A program made the translations under genes and the position numbers. Of a DNA stretch of 64,000 bases, positions 39,268 to 47,566 are shown in pieces (positions within the stretch are counted from its first letter, which is position 1; every line of letters begins with the position of its first letter). The stretch is taken from positions 1 through 64,000 of the forward strand of contig NZ_CP124681.1 in NCBI RefSeq assembly GCF_029961765.1. The letters run 5' to 3'. The notes under the pieces are model-generated. The model ran no database searches. It saw only the letters and a list, made by a program, of their open reading frames with translations, and was not told the DNA's origin. The DNA is from Nocardioides sp. QY071 (lineage in GTDB: Bacteria; Actinomycetota; Actinomycetes; Propionibacteriales; Nocardioidaceae).

Positions 39268-40002
39268 TCACAGCTCGAGGTCGTGCAGGCGCTGAACCGT
39301 CGGGGACGTCGGCACGGTGCTCGGGTCGGGTGCGGTGCCGAACAGCCGGTCCGCCGTACCCGCGGTCGTGACGGTGAACCAGTAGTGCTCGCTCTTGTAG
39401 TGGTGCAGCCGGTGGTTGCGCCACACCTTGCGGTACCACGCCGAGCGGGGCCGGTAGTCGCTGTGCAGCAGGTAGTGGGTCCACTCGTAGCCGGACTTGA
39501 TCGCGTAGACCGCCGTGAGCAGCGTGAACATGGCGGTCGTCGTCGGCGTGACCAGCCAGGCGAGCGCGGCCCAGGTCGGGGCGAGCCACAGCTGGGCCTG
39601 CCAGGGGATGAACACCAGCGGGATCGCCCGCGGGTCGGCGTGGTGGGCACGGTGCTTGCGGGCCAGCAGCGGGTCGAGCGTGAGCCCGGCCAGGCGGCGG
39701 GGGCGCCAGTGCAGGATGAAGACGTGGACCACCCACTCCACGACGGGGAGCATCGCGACCAGTCCTGCGGGGATCGCCAGCTCCCACCAGGAGCCGGGCC
39801 CCGCGAGGACGCGGCCGGTGACGGCGGCGACCAGGCAGGTCGTGAGCAGGTAGGGACTCGGGTGGCGCCAGAACTCGACGAACACCTCGCCCAGGCCCTG
39901 GTTGGTACGACGACCGGCGGCCCGGTCGCCGACGTACCTCCCGTCGATGCGTGCCTCGTCCTCGGCCAGCCGGCGCTGCGCGTGCGCCTCGCGGGGGCTC
40001 AC
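39268..40002 (-). CDS. Fatty acid hydroxylase / sterol desaturase family membrane protein
   Basis: A 244-residue integral membrane diiron enzyme. The histidine clusters are VHVFILH, KHRAHH, THYLLH and NHRLHHYKSEH, as in the fatty acid hydroxylase superfamily that hydroxylates lipids, sterols or carotenoids. About four transmembrane helices are visible. The GTG overlaps the stop of the FadR-type regulator by 4 bp, so the regulator very likely controls it. Substrate not known. Confidence 0.87.
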   Translation of the reverse strand: MSPREAHAQRRLAEDEARIDGRYVGDRAAGRRTNQGLGEVFVEFWRHPSPYLLTTCLVAAVTGRVLAGPGSWWELAIPAGLVAMLPVVEWVVHVFILHWRPRRLAGLTLDPLLARKHRAHHADPRAIPLVFIPWQAQLWLAPTWAALAWLVTPTTTAMFTLLTAVYAIKSGYEWTHYLLHSDYRPRSAWYRKVWRNHRLHHYKSEHYWFTVTTAGTADRLFGTAPDPSTVPTSPTVQRLHDLEL

Positions 40003-40721
40003 TCGCCCTCTCCCATCGCGGCGAAGGCACCGAGCAGGGTGTCGGCGGTGGGGGTGAGGACCCGGGCCGCGGCGGCGCGGGCGGTGGCCGCGTCGCCGGA
40101 CCGGACCGCGGCGGTCAACAGCCGGTAGGGCTCGACCTGGCCGACCTCCCCGGCGAGGACCGCGGCGAGGGCCGGGAGCGCGGGCTCGTAGGCGGCGCGC
40201 AGGCTGTTGTACATCAGCCGGAACACCATCGAGTCGGCGCCGTCGACGAGCCGGTCCCAGTAGTCGAGGGCGAGCACCTGCCAGGTGACCGCGTCGGTCG
40301 TGGTGGCCATGGCGTCGGTGACGGTGTCCAGCTCGGCGGCGAGCGCCGGCCCGCCGCGCTCGGCGGCGAGGGCGGCGATCCCGGGCCCGACCTCGGCCCG
40401 GGCCTCGATCACGCTGCGCCCGATCGAGGTGTCGAGCCGCCCGCCGCGGACGAGCAGCCGTGGCAGCAGGTCGAGGCCGGCCGCGCGGCGGAAGTCGCGG
40501 ACGAGCGTGGACCCGCCCTGGCGCACCTCCACCAGCCCGGTCTGCGCGATGCGCTGCAGCGCCTCGCGGACCGCGGGGCGGGAGATGCCGAGAACCTCGG
40601 CGAGCCGGCGCTCGCTGGGCAGCGGCTCGCCGGCAGCCAGCTCGCCGTCGACGACGTCGTCGAGGAGCTGGTCGAAGACCTGGTCGGACACGGACCGACG
40701 AGTGACGGGACGGAGGGCCAT
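39999..40721 (-). CDS. FadR-subfamily GntR transcriptional regulator
   Basis: A 240-residue regulator: an N-terminal winged helix (about 8-75, with LPSERRLAEVLGISRPAVREALQRI, key part SERRLAEVLGISR) and a C-terminal all-helical FCD-type effector domain. It leads an operon with the hydroxylase and metallo-hydrolase genes. A near-perfect FadR-type operator, TGGTCAGACCA, lies 38 bp upstream of the start, so it is probably autoregulated with an acyl or acid ligand. Confidence 0.9.
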   Translation of the reverse strand: MALRPVTRRSVSDQVFDQLLDDVVDGELAAGEPLPSERRLAEVLGISRPAVREALQRIAQTGLVEVRQGGSTLVRDFRRAAGLDLLPRLLVRGGRLDTSIGRSVIEARAEVGPGIAALAAERGGPALAAELDTVTDAMATTTDAVTWQVLALDYWDRLVDGADSMVFRLMYNSLRAAYEPALPALAAVLAGEVGQVEPYRLLTAAVRSGDAATARAAAARVLTPTADTLLGAFAAMGEGE

Positions 40722-40758
40722 GTGCGTCACGGTAGGCCGGTCCTGCCCGGTGGTCAAG

Positions 40759-40769
40759 TGGTCAGACCA
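40759..40769. promoter_or_regulatory. FadR/GntR-type operator
   Basis: TGGTCAGACCA is a perfect palindrome around a central A and matches the TGGTxxGACCA core bound by FadR-family proteins. It lies just upstream of the FadR-type gene on the minus strand. Confidence 0.7.
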
Positions 40770-40836
40770 GTTGCGGTTTGGTCCCAAACCGCATGCTCAC
40801 GGCACCGAATTGCGTGGTTTGGTCCCAAACCGCAAC
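40770..40836. repeat. Pair of nested palindromes between fadR-type gene and SURF1
   Basis: Two near-palindromes built on GGTTTGG-TC-CCAAACC lie at 40772-40793 (10-bp arms, TC centre) and about 40811-40833. Their outer ends GTTGCGGTTTGG (40770-40781) and CCAAACCGCAAC (40825-40836) also pair, giving a nested inverted repeat. The layout resembles the element at 47320-47411 although the sequence differs. Confidence 0.7.
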
Positions 40837-40866
40837 GCCTCGACCCTGCCCCGTAGGCTGCTTGAC

Positions 40867-41661
40867 GTGGTGCGCTGGTGGAGCATGCGGTTGTGGGGTG
40901 CCCACCTGCTCGGGCTGGTCTGCGTGTCGGTCGCGGTCGGCATGGGCGCGTGGCAGTACGACGCCTGGCAGGCCCGCCGCGACGCCGAACGCGTCGACCT
41001 GACCCACGCGGAGCCCGTCGCGATGACCGACCTGATCGGTCCCGACGACCCGTTCCCGACGGCGGGACTGGGGCGCCCGGTGGAGCTGCGCGGGACCTTC
41101 CTGCCCGAGGGCACCGTGCTGGTGTCCGGCCGGACGGGCGCGAAGGGCGCCGACGGCGACTGGCTGGTCACGCCGATCACGGTGGGCGACGCGGACGCTC
41201 CCGCCGTACCCGTGGTCCGCGGCTGGGTGCCCGCCGGCACCGACCTCGCGAGCCTGCCCGCGCCGCCGACCGGCGAGGTGGACCTGCTCGGCTGGCTGCA
41301 GCCGCCCGAGGGCAGCGGCCAGGCGGACGACGACCCGCGCGACGACGTACTTCCGGAGCTGCGGATTGCGGACCTGGTGCAGCGCGTCGACCAGGACCTG
41401 TACGGCGCCTACGTGGTCGCCGAGGAGCCGCTGGCCGCCGACGCCGCGGCCGGGGTGGACGGTGCGACGCTCGACCAGCTGCCCGAGGCGAGCCGGTTCA
41501 CCGGGCTGCGCAACATCCTGTACGCGATCGAGTGGTGGGTGTTCGCGGCGTTCGCGGCCTTCCTGTGGTTCCGCTACGTGCGCGACGCCACGTCCGAGCG
41601 GGACCTCGAGGAGGCCGACGCCGAGGCGGGCGAGGACGCCGTCGTACGCTCGGACCCGTGA
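40867..41661 (+). CDS. SURF1 family protein
   Basis: A 264-residue membrane protein with one N-terminal and one C-terminal helix around an extracytoplasmic domain, the layout of SURF1, which helps assemble cytochrome c oxidase. The first helix ends in the family motif GMGAWQYDAWQARRD; the last is IEWWVFAAFAAFLWFRYVRD (key residues EWW...WFRYVRD). GTG 40867 lies 7 nt after TAGGCT, a probable leaderless promoter; GTG 40870 and ATG 40885 are alternatives. It overlaps the next gene by 4 bp. Confidence 0.87.
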   Translation: MVRWWSMRLWGAHLLGLVCVSVAVGMGAWQYDAWQARRDAERVDLTHAEPVAMTDLIGPDDPFPTAGLGRPVELRGTFLPEGTVLVSGRTGAKGADGDWLVTPITVGDADAPAVPVVRGWVPAGTDLASLPAPPTGEVDLLGWLQPPEGSGQADDDPRDDVLPELRIADLVQRVDQDLYGAYVVAEEPLAADAAAGVDGATLDQLPEASRFTGLRNILYAIEWWVFAAFAAFLWFRYVRDATSERDLEEADAEAGEDAVVRSDP

Positions 41662-41993
41662 CCAAGCTCTTCAACGTCTACCGCGTGCTCGCGCTCGTGG
41701 TCGGCGTGCTCCTGCTCGTCGGCACCGTCGGCTCGCTGCTGAAGTACCTGCTCGAGGACGGCACCACGCTGCAGCGGCTGGGTGACGACCTCACCCCGAT
41801 CTGGCTGGTGCACGGCTGGATCTACATCGTGTACGTCGTCGTCGCCTTCCTGCTCACGCAGAAGGCGCGCTGGACTATCCCCCAGCTCGGCCTGATGCTG
41901 ATCGCCGGCCTCGTCCCCGGCCTGATCTTCTGGGTGGAGCGCCGGGTCGCCCAGCGCCTGCGCGAGGACCACGCGGAGCTCGCGCAGGGCTGA
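41658..41993 (+). CDS. DUF3817 membrane protein
   Basis: A 111-residue membrane protein with three helices. The opening [16 protein letters not shown], the middle [14 protein letters not shown] and the end [11 protein letters not shown] are features of DUF3817, a family of unknown role common next to SURF1 genes in actinobacteria. The GTG overlaps the SURF1 stop, so both are made together. Confidence 0.88.
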   Translation: MTKLFNVYRVLALVVGVLLLVGTVGSLLKYLLEDGTTLQRLGDDLTPIWLVHGWIYIVYVVVAFLLTQKARWTIPQLGLMLIAGLVPGLIFWVERRVAQRLREDHAELAQG

Positions 41994-41997
41994 CGTC

Positions 41998-44574
41998 GTG
42001 CGCACGATCGGCCGGGAGGCGGAGCTCGAGCGGTTGCGTGCTGCGCTCACCCGGACCGATCGTCATGTGGTGCTCATCGCCGGCGAGGGTGGGGTCGGCA
42101 AGACCCACCTGCTCGACGTCCTCGCCGAGGAGACCGCCGCGGTGCGTGCCTACGGCACCTCGGCCATGGCGCAGGTTCCGCTGGGCGCCATGGCGCACCT
42201 GGTCGCCCCCACCTCGCTCGTCCTGACCGCGATGGTCGCCGACGTCGTCCGGGCGGTACCCGATCGAGGAGTGCTCGCAGTCGACGACCTCGACCAGTGC
42301 GACGAGGTGTCGCTCGGGGTGGCCCTGCGGGTGGCGCGCGACCACGGTCGGACCCTGGTCGCAACCGTTCGAACCCGCGACGGGGTGCTGCCGTCGGTGA
42401 TCGCGACCTTCGCGCACGATCTCGGAACCGAGGTGGTCACGCTTCTTGCCTTCAGCCGCGAGGACACCGATCGGTTCGTCCAGCAGCTGCTGGACGACGT
42501 CGTGGACGCCGGGATCGTGCAGGAGGTGTGGAGCCGGACGGGCGGAAACGCGCTGTTCATCGCGCAGGTCATCGGCGAGGCGCGGCAGGCCGGCACCCTT
42601 CACCACTCGCCCGCCGGATGGGTCTCCCGAGGTCGGCTGAGTGTTCCCATCCGGCTCCGCCACGCGCTCCTGTCGCGACTCGCCGGGAGTACCGGGGAGG
42701 CCCGCGAGGTGGCCCGCATGGTCGCGTCCGTCGGCCGGATGACCCTCGACGAGGTCGAGCGGTACGGCCCGTCGCCCGCGATCGACGAGCTGGTCGACAA
42801 CGGCGTGCTGATCTGGGACGGACCGGTGCTGCGCTTCGTGCATCCCCTGTTCGCAGAGGTGCTGTGGGCCGAGGCGTCCCCGCTGGTACGGCGGCGGCTG
42901 CTGCGCCGGCACCTCGCCGTGGCGCGCGGCGCGGCTGCCCCGGACGTCGTACGGATCGCGGTGCTGGGCCTCGATGCGGGTGAACGCCCCGACCCGGTCG
43001 GCCTGCTCGCCGCGGCACGGCTGGCCAATGCGGGCGGTTCGGCCGAGACGGCTCGCCGGCTGGCGGCCGCGGCAGTCGAGCATGGCGACGGCGATGTCGC
43101 GGGCCAGGCGGCGCTGGTCCTCGCCGCCGCCCTCAGCGAGCTGGGCCGCTCGGCCGAGGCCGTCGACGCACTGCAGGGCACGTTGGAACGGATCGAGCCC
43201 GGCCCGTTGGCCATCGCCTTGGCCGTCACCGTCCACAAGCTCATCGTGTGGGGCACCTTCGACCTGACCGCTGCGGCAGGTGCACTGCGCGCCGAGGCGC
43301 GGCGCTACCCCGATGGCGCGCCAATGGTGCGCGAGTCCTTCGCGATCGCCGAGGCCGACAGCCGGATCTATGCCGCGCAGGCGCACCGCGCCCGGGTGAT
43401 CCTCGACGGGATCGACCTCGCGAACCTGCCGCCGGTGCTGAGCACGCTGCACGCGACGACCCGCGCCCACGTCCTGACCCACCTCGGACACACGGGCGAG
43501 GCGCTCGACCTGGTCGGCGCCACCCTCCAGCTGGCCCTCGACCAGCCGCACGAGGTCATCCCTGGGACGCGTGATCGGCTGCTGACGATCGCCAGCCACG
43601 CCGCCCGCGAGCATGGCAGCTACGCGCTCGCCGTGGAGTACGGCGAGCGCTCCCACGACGGAGCGCTGGCCGACGGCACCGTGGTGGGTCGGGCCTGGGG
43701 CGCCGTGGTCGCGTCGGCGGCGTGGGGCCAGGTGGGTGATCTCGATGCGGCGGTGTTGTGGGCCCGACGCGCACTCGTGGCCGCGACAGCCTGCGGAATG
43801 GTCGACGCCGAGCGGCTCGCGATCGCGATGCTCATGATGGGCGCCGGAAGTCGCGGACAGGCGGTCGCACCGGAGCTGCTGGACCGACTCGGCGCGCTGC
43901 CCGCCGGCGTGGGCTTCCTACGTCACCACATGCCGATCGCCCACGCGTGGGCCGAGTTCGGCGCCGGCAGGTCCGGTCGGGCGCGGAGCCTCCTGCGTGC
44001 CGGCGAGCACGCGGCCCGCGAGGTCGACGCCCGGGTGGCCGAGTCCTGGATCCTGCACGAGCGGGTGCGGATGGGGGACCGCGACGGCGTCGCCGCGCGG
44101 CTCGTGGCGCTCGACATCGACTCGCCGCTGGCTGCGGCGCGGCTGCGGCTCGTCACCGCCCTCGACGACCGCGACGGTGCGAGCGCCGCCGCGGCGGCCG
44201 AGGACTTCCTCGAGCTCGGCGCCGTCCTCGCGGCGGCGGAGGCCGCGGCCGAGGGGGCCCGGCTGCTCACCGGTCGGGCCGCGGCGGCCGCCCGACGCCG
44301 TACCAGCGAGCTCGCGGCGCGGATCGGCAGTCCGACCACGCCGTTGCTCGTCGGCCTGCCGCAGGATCCGCTCAGCCGCCGCGAGCGCACGGTGGCCGAG
44401 CTCGCCGCCGACGGCGCGTCCAATGCCGAGATCGCCGAGCGCCTGCACCTGTCGGTGCGCACGGTCGAGAACCACCTGAGCCGGGTGTACGCCAAGCTCG
44501 GCGTCGCCTCGCGCACCGATCTCGCCGCAATTGAGTGGTCACCACTCAATCCCCCGGGCCCTCTCCGTTCCTAG
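41998..44574 (+). CDS. Large LuxR-type ATPase regulator (LAL family)
   Basis: An 858-residue regulator. The N-terminus [14 protein letters not shown] starts an ATPase domain with Walker [10 protein letters not shown] and Walker [13 protein letters not shown] long helical, TPR-like middle follows, and the C-terminal LuxR helix-turn-helix (about 795-850) contains [15 protein letters not shown] and [18 protein letters not shown]. Such LAL proteins activate transcription after binding a small ligand. It begins 4 bp after the DUF3817 gene. A 21-bp inverted repeat overlaps its end, 100 bp before a collagen-like gene. Confidence 0.92.
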   Translation: MRTIGREAELERLRAALTRTDRHVVLIAGEGGVGKTHLLDVLAEETAAVRAYGTSAMAQVPLGAMAHLVAPTSLVLTAMVADVVRAVPDRGVLAVDDLDQCDEVSLGVALRVARDHGRTLVATVRTRDGVLPSVIATFAHDLGTEVVTLLAFSREDTDRFVQQLLDDVVDAGIVQEVWSRTGGNALFIAQVIGEARQAGTLHHSPAGWVSRGRLSVPIRLRHALLSRLAGSTGEAREVARMVASVGRMTLDEVERYGPSPAIDELVDNGVLIWDGPVLRFVHPLFAEVLWAEASPLVRRRLLRRHLAVARGAAAPDVVRIAVLGLDAGERPDPVGLLAAARLANAGGSAETARRLAAAAVEHGDGDVAGQAALVLAAALSELGRSAEAVDALQGTLERIEPGPLAIALAVTVHKLIVWGTFDLTAAAGALRAEARRYPDGAPMVRESFAIAEADSRIYAAQAHRARVILDGIDLANLPPVLSTLHATTRAHVLTHLGHTGEALDLVGATLQLALDQPHEVIPGTRDRLLTIASHAAREHGSYALAVEYGERSHDGALADGTVVGRAWGAVVASAAWGQVGDLDAAVLWARRALVAATACGMVDAERLAIAMLMMGAGSRGQAVAPELLDRLGALPAGVGFLRHHMPIAHAWAEFGAGRSGRARSLLRAGEHAAREVDARVAESWILHERVRMGDRDGVAARLVALDIDSPLAAARLRLVTALDDRDGASAAAAAEDFLELGAVLAAAEAAAEGARLLTGRAAAAARRRTSELAARIGSPTTPLLVGLPQDPLSRRERTVAELAADGASNAEIAERLHLSVRTVENHLSRVYAKLGVASRTDLAAIEWSPLNPPGPLRS
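44530..44550. promoter_or_regulatory. Inverted repeat at the end of the LuxR-type gene
   Basis: ATTGAGTGG (44530-44538) and CCACTCAAT (44542-44550) are perfect inverted copies around TCA. It overlaps the last codons of the regulator and lies 105 bp before the next start codon. It may be an operator for the collagen-like gene or a terminator stem. Confidence 0.55.
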
Positions 44575-44654
44575 CCTCCGTGGGACCGGGCGGTCCCGCC
44601 CGGCTCTGTCGCCGCACCCCGATCGGGCGGGGTCTCGGAAGGGAGCACCACCCC

Positions 44655-45281
44655 ATGACCATCGTTCGCAGGCTCCTCGCGCCGGGTGTCGTGCTGGCCA
44701 CGATCCTGGCCCTCGCACTCGCCGGGGGCTCGTACGCCGCCGGCAAGATCACCGGCAAGCAGATCGCGAAGAACGCCATCACCTCCAAGCACGTCAAGGA
44801 CGGCAGCCTGGCCACCGCCGACCTCTCGCCCGCCGCCGTCGCCGCGCTCAAGGGGGCACCCAGCGAGAAGGGTGCGACCGGCGCGCCCGGACCGACGGGG
44901 CCGGCCGGTGCCACCGGCCCGCAGGGCAGCGCCGGTGCCCAGGGGCCGCAGGGTCCCGCGGGTGCCCAGGGACCGCAGGGTCCGGCAGGTGCCCAGGGAC
45001 CGCAGGGTCCGGCCGGGATCCTCGGCCTCGTGAAGGTCGAGACCGCCGACTCGGTCGCCGGCAACGCGGAGAAGACGACCTGGGCGAACTGCCCCGCGGG
45101 CAAGGTGTTGATCAGCTGGGCGCTGAGCAATGCGGCCAACATCGACGACCTGGTGACCACGCCGAAGCACGCGGGCTACGACCTGTTCGGCTTCCCGACC
45201 GGCATCGGCATCCGCGTGTCGAACCTCGTCCCCGGGACGAACGGCTACACCCTCGTGGCGCTCTGCGCCAGCCGGAGCTGA
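44655..45281 (+). CDS. Secreted collagen-like repeat protein
   Basis: A 208-residue protein. A signal peptide (about 1-29) is followed by [22 protein letters not shown], an actinobacterial segment often found before such repeats (key residues [11 protein letters not shown]). About 18 Gly-X-Y triplets then run through residues 79-124 or so, with recurrent GAQGPQGPA, and end at a C-terminal globular part of about 80 residues with two cysteines. Probably exported and cell-surface or extracellular. I chose ATG 44655 because it gives a clean signal peptide; the nearest purine stretch is GGGAG at 44641-44645. Confidence 0.85.
   Translation: MTIVRRLLAPGVVLATILALALAGGSYAAGKITGKQIAKNAITSKHVKDGSLATADLSPAAVAALKGAPSEKGATGAPGPTGPAGATGPQGSAGAQGPQGPAGAQGPQGPAGAQGPQGPAGILGLVKVETADSVAGNAEKTTWANCPAGKVLISWALSNAANIDDLVTTPKHAGYDLFGFPTGIGIRVSNLVPGTNGYTLVALCASRS
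44934..45014 (+). repeat. Three 27-bp tandem repeats in the collagen-like gene
   Basis: Units at 44934-44960, 44961-44987 and 44988-45014, each beginning GGTGCCCAGGG and encoding GAQGPQGPA. The copies differ at two or three bases, so the number may vary between strains. Confidence 0.85.
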
Positions 45282-45313
45282 GCCCACACCGGTCCCGGGA
45301 CCGGCGGGGAACA

Positions 45314-45353
45314 GCCGCAGGGGCGGTGCGGAGGTCCGCACCGCCCCTGCGGC
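45314..45353. terminator. Strong hairpin between convergent genes
   Basis: Arms of 18 bp at 45314-45331 and 45336-45353 pair perfectly around AGGT; the left arm begins GCCGCAGGGG. It follows the collagen-like gene and faces the 3' end of the minus-strand proline-rich gene, so it can end transcription from either side. Confidence 0.8.
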
Positions 45354-45383
45354 GTACGCGGGTTGCGCGCGATCCTCGAGCGC

Positions 45384-45701
45384 TCAGTCGCGCGGCTCCT
45401 CCGGCAGCGGGTCGGTGAGCGGGTCCGGGCGCTCGTCGGCCGGAGCCGGAGGCGGCGGGACCTGGTCGGGCTCGTCGATCGGCTCGGGTGCGTTGTCGAC
45501 GAGCAGCTCGTCGGGCGCCTCGGTCGGCGCTGGCGGCGTCGGCGGCGTCGGCGGCGTCGGTGTGGTCGGTGTGGTCGGTGTGGTCGGCTCGGGCGCGGAC
45601 TGCCACGGGGAGTCGTTGCCTCCACCCTGCAGCTTCTTCGCCACCGCGGTCACGATCGCCCCCAGTGCACCGAGGGCCACCAGCTTCTTCAGCTTTCCCA
45701 T
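45384..45701 (-). CDS. Small proline/threonine-rich protein
   Basis: A 105-residue protein with a short hydrophobic segment (LVALGALGAIVTAVAKKL region, residues about 7-22), then a tail of PTTPTTP and TPPTPPTPP repeats and acidic proline-rich sequence. GGGAG lies 7 nt before ATG 45701. No domain recognised; it may be a membrane-anchored surface or envelope-spanning peptide. The tail is encoded by six 9-bp tandem repeats. Confidence 0.7.
   Translation of the reverse strand: MGKLKKLVALGALGAIVTAVAKKLQGGGNDSPWQSAPEPTTPTTPTTPTPPTPPTPPAPTEAPDELLVDNAPEPIDEPDQVPPPPAPADERPDPLTDPLPEEPRD
45532..45585. repeat. Six 9-bp tandem repeats
   Basis: Three GGCGGCGTC units (45532-45558) are followed by three GGTGTGGTC units (45559-45585). 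On the minus strand they encode the TPP and TTP repeats of the small proline-rich protein. Copy number could change by slippage. Confidence 0.85.
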
Positions 45702-45883
45702 CCCGAGCTCCCTTCGTCGTTCCCGACCCGGCCGGGTCGACGACTCCATCCCACCACGTCCCCGGCGGCGGGGGTCAACCCCTGGTGGGTCGGGGGCCAG
45801 GCCTGTGGCGGGGCGTGCGGCCGTCAGTAGGATCGAGTTCGTTCCGCACCACACCCGTACCACCTGGAGACGAGGCAACTTCC

Positions 45884-46390
45884 ATGGCAGAGCAGCAGGC
45901 CGTCCTGAAGACCAACAAGGGCGACATCACGCTCAACCTGTTCCCGAACCACGCGCCGGAGACGGTCGCCAACTTCGTCGGCCTGGCCAAGGGCGAGAAG
46001 GCGAACTCGGCGAAGGGTGCGGGCGAGCCGTTCTACGACGGCCTGATCTTCCACCGCGTCATCGAGGGCTTCATGCTGCAGGGCGGGTGCCCGCAGGGCA
46101 CCGGCACCGGCGGCCCTGGCTACCAGTTCAAGGACGAGCCGCACCCCGAGCTCACCTTCGACAAGCCCTACCTGCTCGCGATGGCCAACGCCGGCCCGGG
46201 CACCAACGGCTCGCAGTTCTTCATCACCACCGCGCCGACGACGTGGCTGAACTTCAAGCACACCATCTTCGGTGAGGTCGCCGACCAGGCCTCCCGCGAC
46301 GTCGTCGACGCGATCGACAAGACGCCGACCGGCCGCAACGACCGTCCCGTCGACGACGTCGTCATCGAGTCCGTCGAGATCATCGGCTGA
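45884..46390 (+). CDS. ppiA: Peptidyl-prolyl cis-trans isomerase, cyclophilin type
   Basis: A 168-residue cytoplasmic cyclophilin that speeds proline isomerisation during folding. Visible motifs are FHRVIEGFMLQGG, GGPGYQFKDE, LAMANAGPGTNGSQFFITT and FKHTIFGEV, covering the active-site Arg, Gln-Phe-Phe and His positions. There is no signal peptide. ATG 45884 is preceded by GGAGACGAGG. This gene resumes the conserved actinobacterial origin block after the accessory region. Confidence 0.95.
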   Translation: MAEQQAVLKTNKGDITLNLFPNHAPETVANFVGLAKGEKANSAKGAGEPFYDGLIFHRVIEGFMLQGGCPQGTGTGGPGYQFKDEPHPELTFDKPYLLAMANAGPGTNGSQFFITTAPTTWLNFKHTIFGEVADQASRDVVDAIDKTPTGRNDRPVDDVVIESVEIIG

Positions 46391-46400
46391 CCCACCCCGC

Positions 46401-47321
46401 ATGAGCACCCCTCCGGTCGGAGTGCCGACCTGCTACCGGCACTCCGACCGCGAGACCTGGATCCGCTGCCAGCGCTGCGAGCGCCCGATCTGCCCCGACT
46501 GCATGCGCGAGGCGTCGGTGGGCTTCCAGTGCCCCGAGTGCGTCGCCGAGGGCCGCAGGTCGGTGCGCCAGGCGCGCACGGCGTACGGCGGCCAGATCAC
46601 CGGCAACCCCGGGGCGGTCTCGATCGCGTTGATCGGCATCAACGTCGTCGTGTGGATCGCGATCATGGCGTCGGGCCGCTACGGCAGCAAGCTGTACGAT
46701 CTGTTCGCGCTCGCCGTCCGCGGCTCGTGCCGCGAGGACAACGGCACCTACTACCCGTTCGTCGACAAGGCGTCCTGCCACGCCGGCACCACCGCGCACT
46801 GGGCCGACGGCGTCAGCGACGGCGCCTTCTGGCAGCTGCTCACCTCGATGTTCACCCACGTCGAGCCGTGGCACCTCGGCTTCAACATGCTCGCCCTGTG
46901 GGTGCTCGGTCCCCAGCTCGAGTCGATCCTGGGCCGCGGCCGCTACCTCGCGCTCTACCTGCTCTCCGGCCTCGCCGGCTCGGTGGCGGTCTACTGGCTC
47001 GCCGGTGAGCAGACCACGACCGTCGGTGCCTCCGGCGCCGTCTTCGGCCTGATGGGCGCGCTGGTCGTGGTCGGCCTCAAGCTCGGCGCCAACATCCAGA
47101 GCCTGCTGATGTGGATCGGCATCAACGTGGTGCTGACCTTCACCCTCTCCAACGTCTCCTGGCAGGGACACTTCGGCGGTCTCGCCGGTGGCGCGGCCAT
47201 CGCCGCGGTGCTGGTCTACGCCCCGAAGGAGCGTCGTACCGCCGTCCAGGCGGCCGGCCTCTCCGCGATCGGGGCGGTGCTCGTCGTCGCCACCCTGGCC
47301 CGCACGCTCGCCCTCAGCTGA
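46401..47321 (+). CDS. Rhomboid family intramembrane serine protease
   Basis: A 306-residue membrane protease. The N-terminal cytoplasmic part has a zinc-binding, B-box-like cluster (CYRHSDRETWIRC, CERPICPDC, CPEC; about residues 10-52). The rhomboid core follows with about six helices, the catalytic serine in GASGAVFGLMGA and the catalytic histidine in HFGGLAGGAA. It cleaves transmembrane segments; substrates unknown. It lies 10 bp after ppiA, probably in one operon. Confidence 0.92.
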   Translation: MSTPPVGVPTCYRHSDRETWIRCQRCERPICPDCMREASVGFQCPECVAEGRRSVRQARTAYGGQITGNPGAVSIALIGINVVVWIAIMASGRYGSKLYDLFALAVRGSCREDNGTYYPFVDKASCHAGTTAHWADGVSDGAFWQLLTSMFTHVEPWHLGFNMLALWVLGPQLESILGRGRYLALYLLSGLAGSVAVYWLAGEQTTTVGASGAVFGLMGALVVVGLKLGANIQSLLMWIGINVVLTFTLSNVSWQGHFGGLAGGAAIAAVLVYAPKERRTAVQAAGLSAIGAVLVVATLARTLALS

Positions 47322-47411
47322 CCCGGCAGAAAGTGGCGCCTGATTCGGGCCGACCCGGCAGAAAGTTCTGCCGGGTCGGCGTGGTTTTCGAGCCACTTTC
47401 TGCCGGGTCGG
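47320..47411. repeat. Nested inverted repeat element after the rhomboid gene
   Basis: An outer pair, GACCCGGCAGAAAGTGGC (47320-47337) and GCCACTTTCTGCCGGGTC (47392-47409), is a perfect 18-bp inverted repeat. Inside lies a 14-bp palindrome, CCGACCCGGCAGAA (47350-47363) and TTCTGCCGGGTCGG (47366-47379), using the same core. The unit therefore occurs in four arms. It follows the rhomboid stop and may end transcription. Confidence 0.8.
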
Positions 47412-47425
47412 CGATTTCCCCAGGG

Positions 47426-47506
47426 TTGTCCACCGCTGTGGATGAATGACACGGGTGTAGTTCTCCCCAGCTGTGGACAGCCCTGGGGAAAACGGGCTGT
47501 GGAAAA
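47426..47506. other. Cluster of four DnaA-box-like 9-mers
   Basis: TTGTCCACC (47426-47434), TGTGGATGA (47437-47445), TGTGGACAG (47472-47480) and TGTGGAAAA (47498-47506) are each 8/9 matches to TTGTCCACA or TTATCCACA, three of them on the minus strand. They lie within 81 bp of a gap between two convergent gene ends, so promoter control is unlikely. A DnaA-binding or titration site is possible. Confidence 0.6.
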
Positions 47507-47512
47507 ACGACC

Positions 47513-47543
47513 GCGCCGGCGGACCAGGACGGTCCACCGGCGC
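47513..47543 (-). terminator. Hairpin terminator of crgA
   Basis: GCGCCGGCGGACC (47513-47525) and GGTCCACCGGCGC (47531-47543) pair over 13 positions with one mismatch and a 5-nt loop. It lies 24 bp beyond the crgA stop in the direction of crgA transcription. Confidence 0.7.
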
Positions 47544-47566
47544 GGCATGCGACGGGACGGGGAGGC

